In this document: positions 11,023-21,600 of the stretch, piece after piece
Layout: the number at the start of each line of letters is the position of its first letter
How positions within the stretch are numbered: the stretch's first letter is position 1
Assembly (NCBI GenBank): GCA_030737875.1
Contig: CM060915.1
Span: 628,124,786 to 628,188,785 of the forward strand
From: Allium sativum
Taxonomy: Eukaryota > Streptophyta > Magnoliopsida > Asparagales > Amaryllidaceae
Direction: 5' to 3'
DNA length: 64,000 bases
Notes under the pieces: generated by a model
Database searches by the model: none
What the model was told of the DNA's origin: nothing
The model's input: the letters and a program-made list of their open reading frames with translations, nothing else
Made by a program: the position numbers and the translations under genes

Positions 11023-13049
11023 CATGTTTTTGAGGGGGATCGAAGGCTTGGCACGAAGGTCTGGCAACATGGGATTGGCAACGTTTTCGAAGTGATCAAC
11101 ACCAGGGCATGAGAGTTTGGCAACACCGGAGTTAGCAAGGCAAGTCCAAACAAGAATCGTTTTCAAAAGACAATAATTAAATTAAATCAATTTTAATTTA
11201 ATTAAATAATTAAAAGTAATTAATCAGTAATTAATTATTTAAATAAAAATAGAGTTTTTATTTAATATGGCATAAACAAGTGAAACAGTAAAGATGACAG
11301 TGAGGTCAGAGAATCGAAGTTGTTCGAAGAAGTTCGTCGAGTTAGAACATGAGTTCTAAAAGATAATTTAACTTAAATAAATTATAAAACAATTTATTTA
11401 AGTTTAAATAAAAGAAATAAATATTTGAAAAATCAAATCAGAGTATAGTACATCGTCTGACAGTCAATGATAAGCAAGATTTAACACCGTGTGCGTAGCA
11501 CGGGCTTTTTCTATACACTTCCAAATAGTGATAAAAACTGTATAACATCTTGTGTGCGTCGCACACACTTTAACTACACAATTGTAAATGATATTTAAGA
11601 TATCCAGATATGAACCTGAGAATTTTATACTGTATATATATAATTATAAATACAGGATGTGCAAACTGAATTAAAGACAGTTAAGCTGAAAATAAATTAT
11701 CGACTATAAAAGATATTTCGTACATCGTTTCGAAGAGTCCGGAATTTACATTTCACTTCGACTCGGATTTATACGACGTATACCGAAATCGATAAAGATG
11801 AAGAATGCAAGGACTATTTCAAAATAGTATCTACGGTCTGTTCAATCCCAGAACAGATCCGAACAGTCGGATGTCTGACAACGTATATCGATCAGATTTT
11901 ACACATCGACTTTACGTAAGTGTATTTTGTTGGTGGAAAAGAAATCCGTTTCTTTAGCCTTATACCCAGAATATGTTTGTGGAAACAAATGAGTGATCTG
12001 TCAGATAGGACGGTGTGATATTCAAAGACGTTGAAGAATAATCCGTCAACGGTAATGTGACTTCAAACCTCAAAACCCGAGAAAGACAATAGTTGGGCTA
12101 GGCAGCATGGCTAGTTGGGTCATACCCAAGTAGGGTATATTATCACCATCTGGAGTAATTCCTTTTGTTTCTTAATCTATATTCACTGCTGTAACTTCGG
12201 TAATCGGAAGGGTCATTCCCAACCGTGGAGGTGGTAATATATTCGTTACAATCAAGCTAAATGAGTGGACGGTCATGTGTGGCCGGGTTGCAGGACGTTC
12301 TTGTTGAACCCCAGTGTATCTTCTCTAGAGTACACTGATCGGTGGGTGCTCCCATACTCTGTCAGTTAGAAACCAAATTTCCAATAAGCGCTCGACGGTT
12401 TTAGATTTTATTCTATGTACGTGAACGTGAGATGCAAGCGATTCACTAGATGATTATTTATTTGATAAATACTATCATAAATATCAAACGTTTTGATATT
12501 AAAATACAAGGGTCGTTTTCCATATAGTAGTTATGGATTGGGCTTAAGATTTCTAAAGTAATTGAATCTGTTAATAACGGAACACCATATCCCTTATTTT
12601 TCCCCGTGTACATCTTTTTAACTATGTTTACTCACACCAGTCCCCTGACTAGCCCGGAGTTTATTTTCTGTGTTTTCCCTAAACTCTTGGGTACTCATAA
12701 TGATTATTATGAGTAGGCAAGTAATTCAGGTTGGCAAATGGAATCCTCGCGAAGTTCAAGTTGCAGGACAAGTCTAGTAGTTTTAACTACACCTACGTAT
12801 CCAGTTAGATTTGTATTTCCATATCATGATGTATTATTATGTGAATGTACTATGATGTTGTAAGTTGTTGATGTATCATGATGTATCAGACCCTATGATG
12901 TAATGTATTTGTATTTTTAAATTCCGTTGTGAGATTTCTGATAACATCTTATTCTTCTATTCTATTAGTTTTATCTTTTCTATCTCATCTTCTAATTTCT
13001 TTCAATAATGACACGGTTTTCGGAGGGTTGAAAATCGCGCCGTTACAGT

Positions 13050-13061
13050 TGGTATCAGAGC
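13050..13061 (+). promoter_or_regulatory. TEK-2 primer-binding site, tRNA-iMet type
   Basis: TGGTATCAGAGC begins two bases after the 5' LTR end (TTACA at 13043-13047). Confidence 0.95.
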
Positions 13062-13179
13062 CTATGTTCTTCGGAAACATTTAGGCTTTAAAATAGTGAG
13101 AGAGCGTATTTTACTAAAAACTATATTTTAGTACAGGTAGATCGTAGTTACTTAGGTAATCCCTTGACATATTTTTCTG

Positions 13180-14151
13180 ATGAGTCATAAAATTTCAATC
13201 CGTGTACTCAGGGAGTTGAAAATGAGTTCTCGTGGAGGAAGAGGCCGAGGAGCAAGCGGAGCAACTACGACAAACGGACACACTGTTAACCAGACCCAAG
13301 TGGATACTACTGAAGTAATCCGAGCACCAACTCAGCCTAACTTTGCTATGGTCTGTAAGAATTACACAACTCTGGGAGGAAAGATTTTCAGAGGTACTGA
13401 ATCACTGGTCGGAGTCCAAGCATGGATTAGATCATGTGAGAAGATTTTTAAAGGACTAAGGTTGGATGACGAGCATAAGCGTCTCTTAGCTTCATGGAAT
13501 TTGGAAGGAGCCGCAGCAATATGGTGGGATGCCCAGACTACTAACACTCCTGAGGAAAACTTTACTTGGCCCATGTTCAAAGAAGCTTTTGAAGGTCAGT
13601 ATCTACCTGCTACTGGAAGGACAAGGATGTATCGAGACTTCATTGACTTAAAGCAGGAAAGCAAGACAGTCGCTGAGTACGAAAACCAGTTCAACGCACT
13701 TTCAATCTTTGGGCCGGAACTGATAAATACTCTTTTGAAAAAGAATGAGATGTTTGTTGCTGGTCTTAGAGATAATCTGCAAGGAAGGATGATGGGACAT
13801 TTGAAGGATCCATTTGTGGAACAAGTAGACCTAGCACTTAGATATGAAGCACTAGATGCAAAGAAACCAGGAGCGAGGATCCAGACTGGGGAGACAAGTG
13901 GGGGAAATGCCATGAAAAGAAAGATCAACCCAGATTGGAAAGATAATCAGGCCCAAGCTAAGACGGGACAACAGAAACTTGAAGGTAGATTTAAAAATGT
14001 CCTATGCCATAACTGCAAACAAAAGGGACACATTGCACGATTCTGCAAACAAAAGGGGAACCAGAAACCCCTGCAATACCCACAACAGCAACAGAAACCC
14101 CAGCAATACCCGCGACAGCAACAAAAACCTCAGCAACAGAATCAGCAATAG
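13180..14151 (+). CDS. gag: TEK-2 Gag region (ends at an in-frame TAG)
   Basis: Capsid-type Gag. The first ATG is at 13180; a second in frame at 13222 starts directly at an RG-rich segment (SSRGGRGRG) and may be the true start. The Gag domain spans roughly residues 55-230, with RGTESL (71-76), a tryptophan pair (115-116) and DLKQESKTV (156-164). One zinc knuckle follows: C276-C279-H284-C289. After it comes a glutamine/asparagine-rich tract encoded by CAG/CAA repeats. The frame stops at TAG (14149-14151) inside that tract, then stays open in the same frame into protease and RT. The stop therefore looks like a lesion in a gag-pol fusion, not a designed gene end, though readthrough cannot be excluded. 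Confidence 0.88.
   Translation: MSHKISIRVLRELKMSSRGGRGRGASGATTTNGHTVNQTQVDTTEVIRAPTQPNFAMVCKNYTTLGGKIFRGTESLVGVQAWIRSCEKIFKGLRLDDEHKRLLASWNLEGAAAIWWDAQTTNTPEENFTWPMFKEAFEGQYLPATGRTRMYRDFIDLKQESKTVAEYENQFNALSIFGPELINTLLKKNEMFVAGLRDNLQGRMMGHLKDPFVEQVDLALRYEALDAKKPGARIQTGETSGGNAMKRKINPDWKDNQAQAKTGQQKLEGRFKNVLCHNCKQKGHIARFCKQKGNQKPLQYPQQQQKPQQYPRQQQKPQQQNQQ
14149..14151 (+). other. In-frame amber codon 1 in TEK-2 gag-pol
   Basis: TAG inside a run of CAG/CAA codons, with gag (13180) and pol (14191) in the same frame. A single C-to-T change in a CAG glutamine codon, the expected product of cytosine deamination, explains it. The following bases AAACAG do not match the CARYYA readthrough context known from tobamoviruses. 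Confidence 0.85.
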
Positions 14152-16302
14152 AAACAGAATCAGAACCAGAACCAGAATCAAAGGAACGAGATGGTAGTGA
14201 AGAATCTCTGTTTCAATTGTCATCAACCAGGACACATGGTGAAAGACTGTCCATTGATGAAGAGGGCACCACAGCCTAGGGTTTTTACAATCAAAGATGA
14301 ACCGTCTACTTCTCAGAATGTGAAAGGGAAGGGAGTGCTAGAAGGTACTTTACAGTTTAATGGAATTTACCTACGTGTTTTATTTGATACGGGCGCTTCA
14401 CACAGTTTTATTTCAGCCGAAACCATAGATCAGTTTGACCTTAAATCAATTATATCACCGAACCCCATTTGCGTATCAAACCCCATAGGGGGAAAAACTG
14501 AGCTTAAAATGTGTTGTGAGGATATAACTCTCTTATATCTCTCACACTCTTTTCGATTTGACTTCTATGTTCTAGACTTCAAAAGTTTCGATTTTATACT
14601 TGGATTAGACTGGTTAAGCAAGTTCCAAGCCAAGATAAAATGTGATAAAGAAATCATAACCCTTATAACTAGCTTAGAGCGAAAAGCTAGAATAACTTGT
14701 GGGAAACCGGGAATTCACACCTGTAGTTTTCTATACGCTTTAGAAGCACCTCAAGAAAGTCTTGACACTTTGGAAGTAATAAGAGAATTCAAGGACGTAT
14801 TCGAGGAAGTCGGAAGTTTGCCTCCGCATCGAGAGATCGAATTCCGAATTGATTTAGTCCCAAGAGCTAGACAAATGATTCAACCAAAGAGACGGATGGC
14901 TCCCAAGGAAGTTCAGGAATTAGAGAAACAAACTCGGGATTTGCTGAGTAAAGGCTTAATCCGACCAAGTTTTTCTAGTTGGGGCTCTGCGGTGGTTTTT
15001 GTAGTGAAGTCGGATGGATCCTTACGACTGTGTGTAGACTACCGACAATTGAATAAAGTAACCATCCGAAATAGATATCCATTACCTAGAATTGATGACC
15101 TTTTCGACCAATTGCACGGAGCAACGGTATTCTCCCAAATGGATTTAGCAACAGGATTTCACCAACTGAGAATCTCTGAAGATTGTATTCCTTTAACAGC
15201 ATTCAGAGACCCAGATTTCTTTTATGAGTGGTTGGTTATGCCGTTCGGATTAACCAACGCACCAGCTTTCTTCGTAGATCTGATGAACAGAGTCTTTAGG
15301 AAAATTCTTAATAAATTCGTTCTCGTTTTCATTGACGATATCTTAATCTTTTCAAAAACCGAAGAAGAGCACCGTGGTCATCTTAGGGTAGTGCTAGAAA
15401 CTCTAAGGAAACACGTGTTGAAGGCAAAGTTTTCAAAATGTCACTTTTGGAAATCGGAAGTGAGATTTTTGGGGCACATAGTAAACGGTGATGGGATATC
15501 AGTAGACCCAGTTAAAGTAGATGCAGTACAACTATGGAAACAACCTCAAACACCAACAGATATTCGTAGTTTCCTAGGACTGGCGGGATACTATCGAAGA
15601 TTTATCCGAGACTACTCCAAAATATCGTCACATCTGACCAAGTTAACAAAGAAGGGCCAAAAGTTTATGTGGGACCCAAGGTGTGAAAAATCGTTTCAAG
15701 AACTAAAGAAGAGATTAACAGAAGCACCAGTATTAGCTGTTCCCGATGGAACGAGCGGATTTGCAGTATACACCGATGCTTGTGTAAGAGGAGTAGGAGC
15801 GGTGTTAATGCAGAAGGGACAAGTGATTTCATATGCAAGTAGGCAGTTAAAGATTCACGAGAAGAATTACGCAACTCACGACTTGGAGTTATTGGCAGTC
15901 GTTTTCGCATTGAAGATGTGGAGACATTACCTGCTAGGGGGGAAATTCGAACTTTTCACCGATCATAAACCATTAAAGTATCTGTTCACGCAAAGAGATT
16001 TAAATCTGAGACAACAGCGGTGGTTGGAATTTCTTGCGTCATATGACTTAGATATCATTTATACACCGGGAAAAGCGAACGTAGTGGCAGATGCCTTGAG
16101 TAGAAATGCGATATTATCACTTTTGGAAGTCACACCGACTCTCCAAGAAAGGATAATGAGTAATCAGGAAAGGGATGCCAAACTAGAAAAGATTATGCGA
16201 GGAGTCAAAAACGGAAAAGAGACTGACTTCGAGTTGGACAATCAAGGAGTATTGAGAATAAACGACAGATTATGCGTACCTGACGTGGATGGGATAAGAT
16301 AG
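14152..16302 (+). CDS. pol: TEK-2 Pol region: protease, reverse transcriptase, RNase H
   Basis: Same frame as gag; the first ATG is at 14191 and residues are numbered from it. A second zinc knuckle (C7-C10-H15-C20) opens the segment. Aspartic protease follows, with the active site DTGAS at 66-70 and an ILGLDWL flap-region motif (136-142). Reverse transcriptase spans about 225-420, with YRQLN, the catalytic D318 and the FIDDIL pair D382/D383. RNase H spans about 523-640, with acidic residues D529, E566, D591 and D634. It would copy element RNA to DNA in the particle. The frame ends at TAG (16300-16302) just before the integrase zinc finger. All catalytic residues I can identify are present. 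Confidence 0.92.
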   Translation, partial: KQNQNQNQNQRNEMVVKNLCFNCHQPGHMVKDCPLMKRAPQPRVFTIKDEPSTSQNVKGKGVLEGTLQFNGIYLRVLFDTGASHSFISAETIDQFDLKSIISPNPICVSNPIGGKTELKMCCEDITLLYLSHSFRFDFYVLDFKSFDFILGLDWLSKFQAKIKCDKEIITLITSLERKARITCGKPGIHTCSFLYALEAPQESLDTLEVIREFKDVFEEVGSLPPHREIEFRIDLVPRARQMIQPKRRMAPKEVQELEKQTRDLLSKGLIRPSFSSWGSAVVFVVKSDGSLRLCVDYRQLNKVTIRNRYPLPRIDDLFDQLHGATVFSQMDLATGFHQLRISEDCIPLTAFRDPDFFYEWLVMPFGLTNAPAFFVDLMNRVFRKILNKFVLVFIDDILIFSKTEEEHRGHLRVVLETLRKHVLKAKFSKCHFWKSEVRFLGHIVNGDGISVDPVKVDAVQLWKQPQTPTDIRSFLGLAGYYRRFIRDYSKISSHLTKLTKKGQKFMWDPRCEKSFQELKKRLTEAPVLAVPDGTSGFAVYTDACVRGVGAVLMQKGQVISYASRQLKIHEKNYATHDLELLAVVFALKMWRHYLLGGKFELFTDHKPLKYLFTQRDLNLRQQRWLEFLASYDLDIIYTPGKANVVADALSRNAILSLLEVTPTLQERIMSNQERDAKLEKIMRGVKNGKETDFELDNQGVLRINDRLCVPDVDGIR
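16300..16302 (+). other. In-frame amber codon 2 in TEK-2 pol
   Basis: TAG between RNase H and integrase, again without a frame change. The first histidine of the integrase HHCC finger (codon 16321) lies upstream of any in-frame ATG, so integrase cannot be a separate complete gene. The codon is therefore a disabling change. A C-to-T change at CAG is one explanation, AAG to TAG another. Confidence 0.85.
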
Positions 16303-17577
16303 GAGGTTTTAAAAGAATGCCATGCATCAAAGTTGAGCATCCATCCAGGAATTCATAAAATGAATCACGATATGAGACGAGTATTCTGGTGGTCAGGAAT
16401 GAATAAAGATATCATTACTTTCGTAAATGAATGTCTATGTTGTCAGCAAGTCAAGGGAGACCATCAAAAGACTACGGGACTATTACGGCCATTAGAGATT
16501 CCCAACTGGAAGTGGGAAATGATATCGATGGACTTCATCGATGGTTTGCCAAGAACAAGGAGAGGCTACGAAGGGATTTGGGTAATCGTAGATCGGTTAA
16601 CTAAGAGTGCGCACTTTATTCCAGTGAAACCAACGCGCACTGCCATAACATTAGCCGAAGTATTCATGAAAGAGATAGTACGACTGCACGGTATTCCAAC
16701 GAGCATTGTAAGCGACAGAGATACCATTTTCACAAGTAGATTTTGGGAAGCTTTGCAGAGAACATTGGGAACAAGATTAAATTTCAGTACAGCTTACCAT
16801 CCTCAAACGGACGGTCAGACGGAAAGAGTTAATCGTATATTGGAGGATCTTCTAAGAGCGTGTATTTTAGATTTTGGAGGGTCGTGGGAAGATCATTTAC
16901 ACCTAGTAGAATTTTCATATAATAACAGTTACCAGGTGAGTATACAGATGGCACCATATGAAGCATTATATGGAAGACCTTGTAAAGCGCCAGCATGTTG
17001 GGTAGAGTCCGGAAACAAATTGGTACTTGGTCCGGATATGATACTAGAAGCGACAGCGAAAGTGGAATTAGTGAAACTGAGAATGAAAGAAGCCCAGGAT
17101 CGCCAGAAAAGTTATGCCGATCAAAGACGAAGAGATTTAGTATTCGAAATAGAAGATCTAGTTTTTGTGAAGATCTCACCAATGAAGGGAGTAGTAAGAT
17201 TTGGAAAATATGGAAAGTTAGCACCAAGATATGTTGGACCTTTCCGCGTCTTAGAAAGAATTGGTTTTCAAGCATATAAAGTTGAATTACCAGAATATAT
17301 GGCTGGAATTCACAACGTATTTCACGTATCACACTTGAGAAAATGTATGCACAATCCATCATTAATTCTGGAACCCTCTGTTCAGCAAGAGATAGAGATT
17401 GAGCCAGACTTGACAGTGATTAGACATCCATTCAGTATTATTGACCGAGAGGGAAAGCAACTTCGCAACAAAGTGGTGAGGCTACTAAAGATCCAGTGGA
17501 GCGAAAACCCGAAAGACTGTACGTGGGAGACCGAGAAGCAGATAAAGAAATTATACCCAGATTTTCCTATGAGTTAG
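16303..17577 (+). CDS. int: TEK-2 integrase with C-terminal chromodomain
   Basis: Inserts element cDNA into host chromatin. The HHCC zinc finger has its first His at codon 16321. Numbering from the TTG codon at 16333, the other ligands are H4, C34 and C37. The catalytic core has D67, D128 and E164; 35 residues separate the last two, the exact D-D-35-E spacing. The C-terminal region carries the GPF/Y-like stretch YVGPFRVLERIG (300-311) and then a chromodomain-like segment at about 363-412 (LRNKVV..LKIQWS....TWE). Chromodomains of this class (chromovirus, Tekay/Del) guide insertion toward modified histones, which fits the nested heterochromatic setting. The only defect seen is the TAG directly upstream. 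Stop at 17575-17577. Confidence 0.92.
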   Translation, partial: EVLKECHASKLSIHPGIHKMNHDMRRVFWWSGMNKDIITFVNECLCCQQVKGDHQKTTGLLRPLEIPNWKWEMISMDFIDGLPRTRRGYEGIWVIVDRLTKSAHFIPVKPTRTAITLAEVFMKEIVRLHGIPTSIVSDRDTIFTSRFWEALQRTLGTRLNFSTAYHPQTDGQTERVNRILEDLLRACILDFGGSWEDHLHLVEFSYNNSYQVSIQMAPYEALYGRPCKAPACWVESGNKLVLGPDMILEATAKVELVKLRMKEAQDRQKSYADQRRRDLVFEIEDLVFVKISPMKGVVRFGKYGKLAPRYVGPFRVLERIGFQAYKVELPEYMAGIHNVFHVSHLRKCMHNPSLILEPSVQQEIEIEPDLTVIRHPFSIIDREGKQLRNKVVRLLKIQWSENPKDCTWETEKQIKKLYPDFPMS

Positions 17578-17737
17578 GTATGATTTACTTTGGTATAGTT
17601 AAATGTAATGAAATTTCGATTTCTACATTTCTGGGAGCATATGCATGTGTGTTTTATGGATTCAGTTTATTAGGACTTATGAACTCTCTTGTATGTTTAC
17701 ATCACTGATGAGTTCTATATTCTTGCTTACGTGTTAG
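17578..17737 (+). other. Gap between TEK-2 pol and ORF3
   Basis: 160 nt without a coding signal; it ends in TAG (17735-17737) directly before the ORF3 start codon. Confidence 0.6.
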
Positions 17738-18388
17738 ATGGCTCCAGTATGGAAGACCACGGCAAGAAAGAGGGTGACACCACTCCTGTTTCTTAGGCTG
17801 CGAGCAAAGAGACAAAGAGTAGGAGATTCCGACAACAACCGAGAGAGATCACCCATCGATGATGAAGGTACACACATATCATCAGAAGGATCGGTGCTTG
17901 GCAGGAACGAACCAATAGAACAAGATGGAGGACACCAAGACTTTACTGATGAGGATGAAGTGATAGGAGATGAAGGAAGTGTTGACGGTTATGGTGAAGG
18001 AGATGAGGATGGCGAAGAAGAGGAAGAATATGAAGAAGAATATGAAGAAGAATATGAAGAAGAATATGAGGAAGAAGAAGACCATGTTGTTCCGGGAACC
18101 CCAGTCATTGCTACAGGAAACCAGCAAGAAGAACAAGTAGCCCAAAGGACAGCGATATGGAATAGATTGGAACAAGTTCTCGTCGAGTTTCGCATGGCAG
18201 GAGGAGGAGTACAAGTATTCGGTGAGTATGGATATCCCGTGGTGAGGCTATATTTAATACCACCAGTGGGCCTGATTTATATAGAGGATGACGAGGAGGA
18301 GACTGATGCAGAGGACGTAGTTGAGGTCCTTAATATATCTGATGACGAGGAGGTCGTAGAGATAATAGATATCTCTGACGACGAGTAG
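17738..18388 (+). CDS. TEK-2 ORF3: acidic 216-aa protein with three SIM-like motifs, unknown function
   Basis: Intact frame between pol and the 3' LTR, in a different frame from gag-pol. The start is unambiguous: an in-frame TAG immediately precedes ATG 17738. The N terminus (1-28) is basic, with KTTARKR and LRAKRQR, a possible nuclear signal. A very acidic middle follows, with a glutamate/tyrosine repeat of period EYEE (about 93-115). A short non-acidic segment (about 136-176) contains IWNRLEQVLVEFRMAGGG. The C terminus has three hydrophobic-then-acidic stretches: LIYIEDDEEE (179-188), VEVLNISDDEE (195-205) and VEIIDISDDE (207-216). These resemble SUMO-interacting motifs (hydrophobic core followed by acids/Ser). 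No signal peptide or membrane segment, so it is not env-like. I know no family for it, and it could be a fast-evolving accessory ORF or a low-complexity frame kept open by chance. Confidence 0.65.
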   Translation: MAPVWKTTARKRVTPLLFLRLRAKRQRVGDSDNNRERSPIDDEGTHISSEGSVLGRNEPIEQDGGHQDFTDEDEVIGDEGSVDGYGEGDEDGEEEEEYEEEYEEEYEEEYEEEEDHVVPGTPVIATGNQQEEQVAQRTAIWNRLEQVLVEFRMAGGGVQVFGEYGYPVVRLYLIPPVGLIYIEDDEEETDAEDVVEVLNISDDEEVVEIIDISDDE

Positions 18389-18613
18389 TAGGACAGGGAC
18401 TCGAGGAGGATAGTTACGTATGTATATTTTGGGGCAGTTTAGAACTTGAGTAGTCAAGTCTAGTATTATTGTATGTATCGAGACTAGTGATAGTATAACA
18501 CTAGTCGTATGTGTATGTGTACTAAAGCAACCAGTTTATGAAGTATTTTCTTTTGGAAACTTTCTATCTTTCTTATGTAATTTCGGGGCGAAATTCTTTT
18601 AAGTGGGGTAGTA
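18389..18613 (+). promoter_or_regulatory. TEK-2 3' untranslated stretch and polypurine tract
   Basis: Non-coding 225 nt ending with TTTCGGGGCGAAATTC and the tract TTTTAAGTGGGGTAGTA (18597-18613), next to the TGTAATGG start of the 3' LTR. Confidence 0.85.
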
Positions 18614-21600
18614 TGTAATGGCTGGATTTTTCGAGCACCTGATATTTTATTTTAATAAGAAAATTTAAATGTATCTAGAGAACTCAAACAATTAATATGT
18701 ATAATCACTTATATGTATGTATATACATATATGATTTACACTGTAACTTAATTATTACAAGATATATTAAGTATGAATGTTTTAACAACTTAAGAAAATA
18801 TTGGCGACACATTTTATAACATTAGGAAGTGTAGGGAAGCTAGCAACATGAAATAAGTGTGGAAATTCCTATTTTACAACTAACATGTATAAGTTGTCAT
18901 ATACTAAGCAAACAAGTAATGAGATTAACACCTATATATTTATATATTTATATATATAAGTATAGCATGAAAAGTATAGGCATATATATATATATATTTC
19001 TATATACATATGCTACGGCCTAAGTATATATATAAGTATATATATACACCAAGTTCATTTGCAAGAAGTATAGTCCAACCTTTAAACAAAATCAAGTCCA
19101 AAACCCCATCATTTAGAAATAGATTTGAATTTAATCATCACCTAATCCCTACACTATTACTTGCGGCTGAACTAAAAATGAAGACAAACAAAATATCAAA
19201 GAGGAAAACTATTTTCTCTTAAGTTTTGTGATGGTAAGTATGGAGAGCATTTAATGCAAGCAAGGGGAGCATTTAATGAAAGCATATAGTCTTGTACTTA
19301 GGAGAGACCAAGGAGATGTTGGTAGAAATATCTCTTGTGGAAAGTACTTTAAAAAAACATGCTGTATAATGTTTAGACCATTCAAATGAGAGAGAAAGGG
19401 GTAGGTAGAAGACGTGGGTTTTTACTATTAAAAGCATAAGGGAAAAACTATTGTTTAAAGAGAAGAGTTGGCCTATAAATACACCATCATATCCATGCAA
19501 ATCGTCTTTCACAAACACAAGAACACTTTGCTGAAAACAAAAACCATCCACAGCAAGAAATTTGTGAAAGCTTTTCAAGTGAGTAAACCTCACTAAGTTC
19601 AAGTTTGATTTCATGTTTTACTGTAAACAGTTTGTGCTTTCATGTTCATATATGTCAATGCAAGTTCTATCATGTTGTTATCAACCTTGTAGATGCTAGA
19701 ACACCAAGTATATATCACCAGTAAACCATGTATGCAAGTGTTTATAAAATAGTAAGGAGTTCATCACCTTAATCTTGATCAAGGAAAATACTGTTGTTTT
19801 GTTTCCTGTCAAAACACAACTCTGTTATTTGAAACTAAACCTTGATGATCTAAAACCACAAACCATACATGTGTATTGATGAGTTACCTTGTATACGAGA
19901 ATATATATATATACATTATAGCAAGAATAAAGGATCAACTATATATGTTTTGAAACCAAGAATGCAAGGAAACAGATGATTCTCTGTATCAACATTTCAG
20001 CCCGAAAATTCAAACATCGTAGAATTGAATTACAGAGATATGAATGTAATCAACAAACAAAATGATGATTTTTAAAAGTGGTTTCACGATTTTAAATGAT
20101 TGGATGAGGGAGAAAGCTTGAGATGGCCGAAAATGACATGTTAACCAAATTCCGGCGAACGACGAAGGTGGTGACCAAATCGTGGAGCGTGGAGGAGCTG
20201 CTCACATCGGGGAACTCGAGAAAAATACCCAATGATTTTTCCATCAAGTGATTTGAGCTGACGAACTCGATTTAGGTTTTGAAAGCAAAAATGGGTTCAT
20301 CGGTTTGGCGACGACGTGGGGGGAACCACGGTGGTGCGAGTTGGCCAGAATTGGGCGTGGAGCGGCGTCGACACTTGGCGGAGCTGGTGGCGGCGGTGCG
20401 AAGTGTTCAGGTGGTCGGAGGTGGTGGTGCGAGCTCGATGTAGGGGGTGTACTTTTTGAACTGTGTACTGGAAGTTGCGGTGAGGGGGTGAAATCGAGGT
20501 GGAGGTGACGATGGGTGGTGGCAAGGCGTCAGAGATGATCGGTGGATGAAGTGGAGTTTGTGGGTGGAGGTTCGACGTTGATCTGGTGGCGGGGAAGGTG
20601 GTGCACGTGCACAGCTGTGCACGTTTGCACAGGAAGTCGATGGCAAAATGGAGAAGAAAAGGGGAAGACTTGGCACGGTGATTTTCGAGTGATCCATCGG
20701 TGGATCACCATGTTTTTGATGGGGATCGAAGGCTTGGCACGAAGGTCTGGCAACATGGGTTTGGCAACGTTTTCGAAGTGATCAACACCACGGCACGAGA
20801 GTTTGGCAACACCGGAGTTAGCAAGGCAAGTCCAAACAAGAATCGTTTTCAAAAGACAATAATTAAATTAAATTAATTTTAATTTAATTAAATAATTAAA
20901 AGTAATTAATCAGTAATTAATTATTTAAATAAAAATAGAGTTTTTATTTAATATGGCATAAACAAGTGAAACAGTAAAGATGACAGTGAGGTCAGAGAAT
21001 CGAAGTTGTTCGAAGAAGTTCGTCGAGTTAGAATATGAGTTCTAAAAGATAATTTAACTTAAATAAATTATAAAACAATTTATTTAAGTTTAAATAAAAG
21101 AAATAAATATTTGACAAATCAAATCAGAGTATAGAACATCGTCTGACAGTCAATGATAAGCAAGATTTAACACCGTGTGCGTAGCACGGGCTTTTTCTAT
21201 ACACTTCCAAATAGTGATAAAAACTGTATAACATCTTGTGTGCGTCGCACACACTTTAACTACACAATTGTAAATGATATTTAAGATATCCAGATATGAA
21301 CCTGAGAATTTTATACTCTATATATAATTATAAATACAGGATGTGCAAACTGAATTAAAGACAGTTAAGCTGAAAATAAATTATCGACTATAAAAGATAT
21401 TTCGTACATCGTTTCGAAGAGTCCGGAATTTACATTTCACTTCGACTCGGATTTATACGACGTATACCGAAATCGATAAAGATGAAGAATGCAAGGACTA
21501 TTTCAAAATAGTATCTACGGTCTGTTCAATCCCAGAACAGATCCGAACAGTCGGATGTCTGACAACGTATATCGATCAGATTTTACACATCGACTTTACG

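Larger units (their letters stand above)
9597..13047 (+). repeat. TEK-2 5' LTR, segment downstream of TRG-1
   Basis: Matches 19285-22731. It contains a TATA-like box (9786-9795), a GC-rich stretch (about 10440-11120) with perfect palindromes, AT-rich blocks around 11170-11450, two GTGTGCG hairpins (about 11488 and 11553) and the 3' end GCGCCGTTACA. The short open frames inside the GC-rich part occur on both strands and look like composition effects. No gene is called. Confidence 0.93.

Noticed and set aside
10611..11166. Several 67-107 codon frames on both strands of the TEK-2 LTR
   Set aside because: Overlapping frames on opposite strands in a GC-rich leader, without domain or conserved start.
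11486..11512. Hairpin plus T-run (CCGTGTGCGTAGCACGGGCTTTTT) as a transcription terminator
   Set aside because: Intrinsic terminators of this type are bacterial; in this plant LTR it is only a short inverted repeat.
13170..13200. CTGATGAGTC, resembling a hammerhead ribozyme core
   Set aside because: No matching GAC-GAAA arm or cleavage stem follows; it overlaps the gag start.
16829..17362. 177-codon minus-strand frame
   Set aside because: Shadow of the integrase reading frame.
17882..18214. Hydrophobic or serine-rich minus-strand frames opposite ORF3
   Set aside because: Antisense of the acidic GAA/GAT-rich repeat of ORF3.
17738..18388. ORF3 as an envelope-like gene
   Set aside because: No signal peptide, membrane segment or cysteine pattern; the protein is acidic and looks nuclear.
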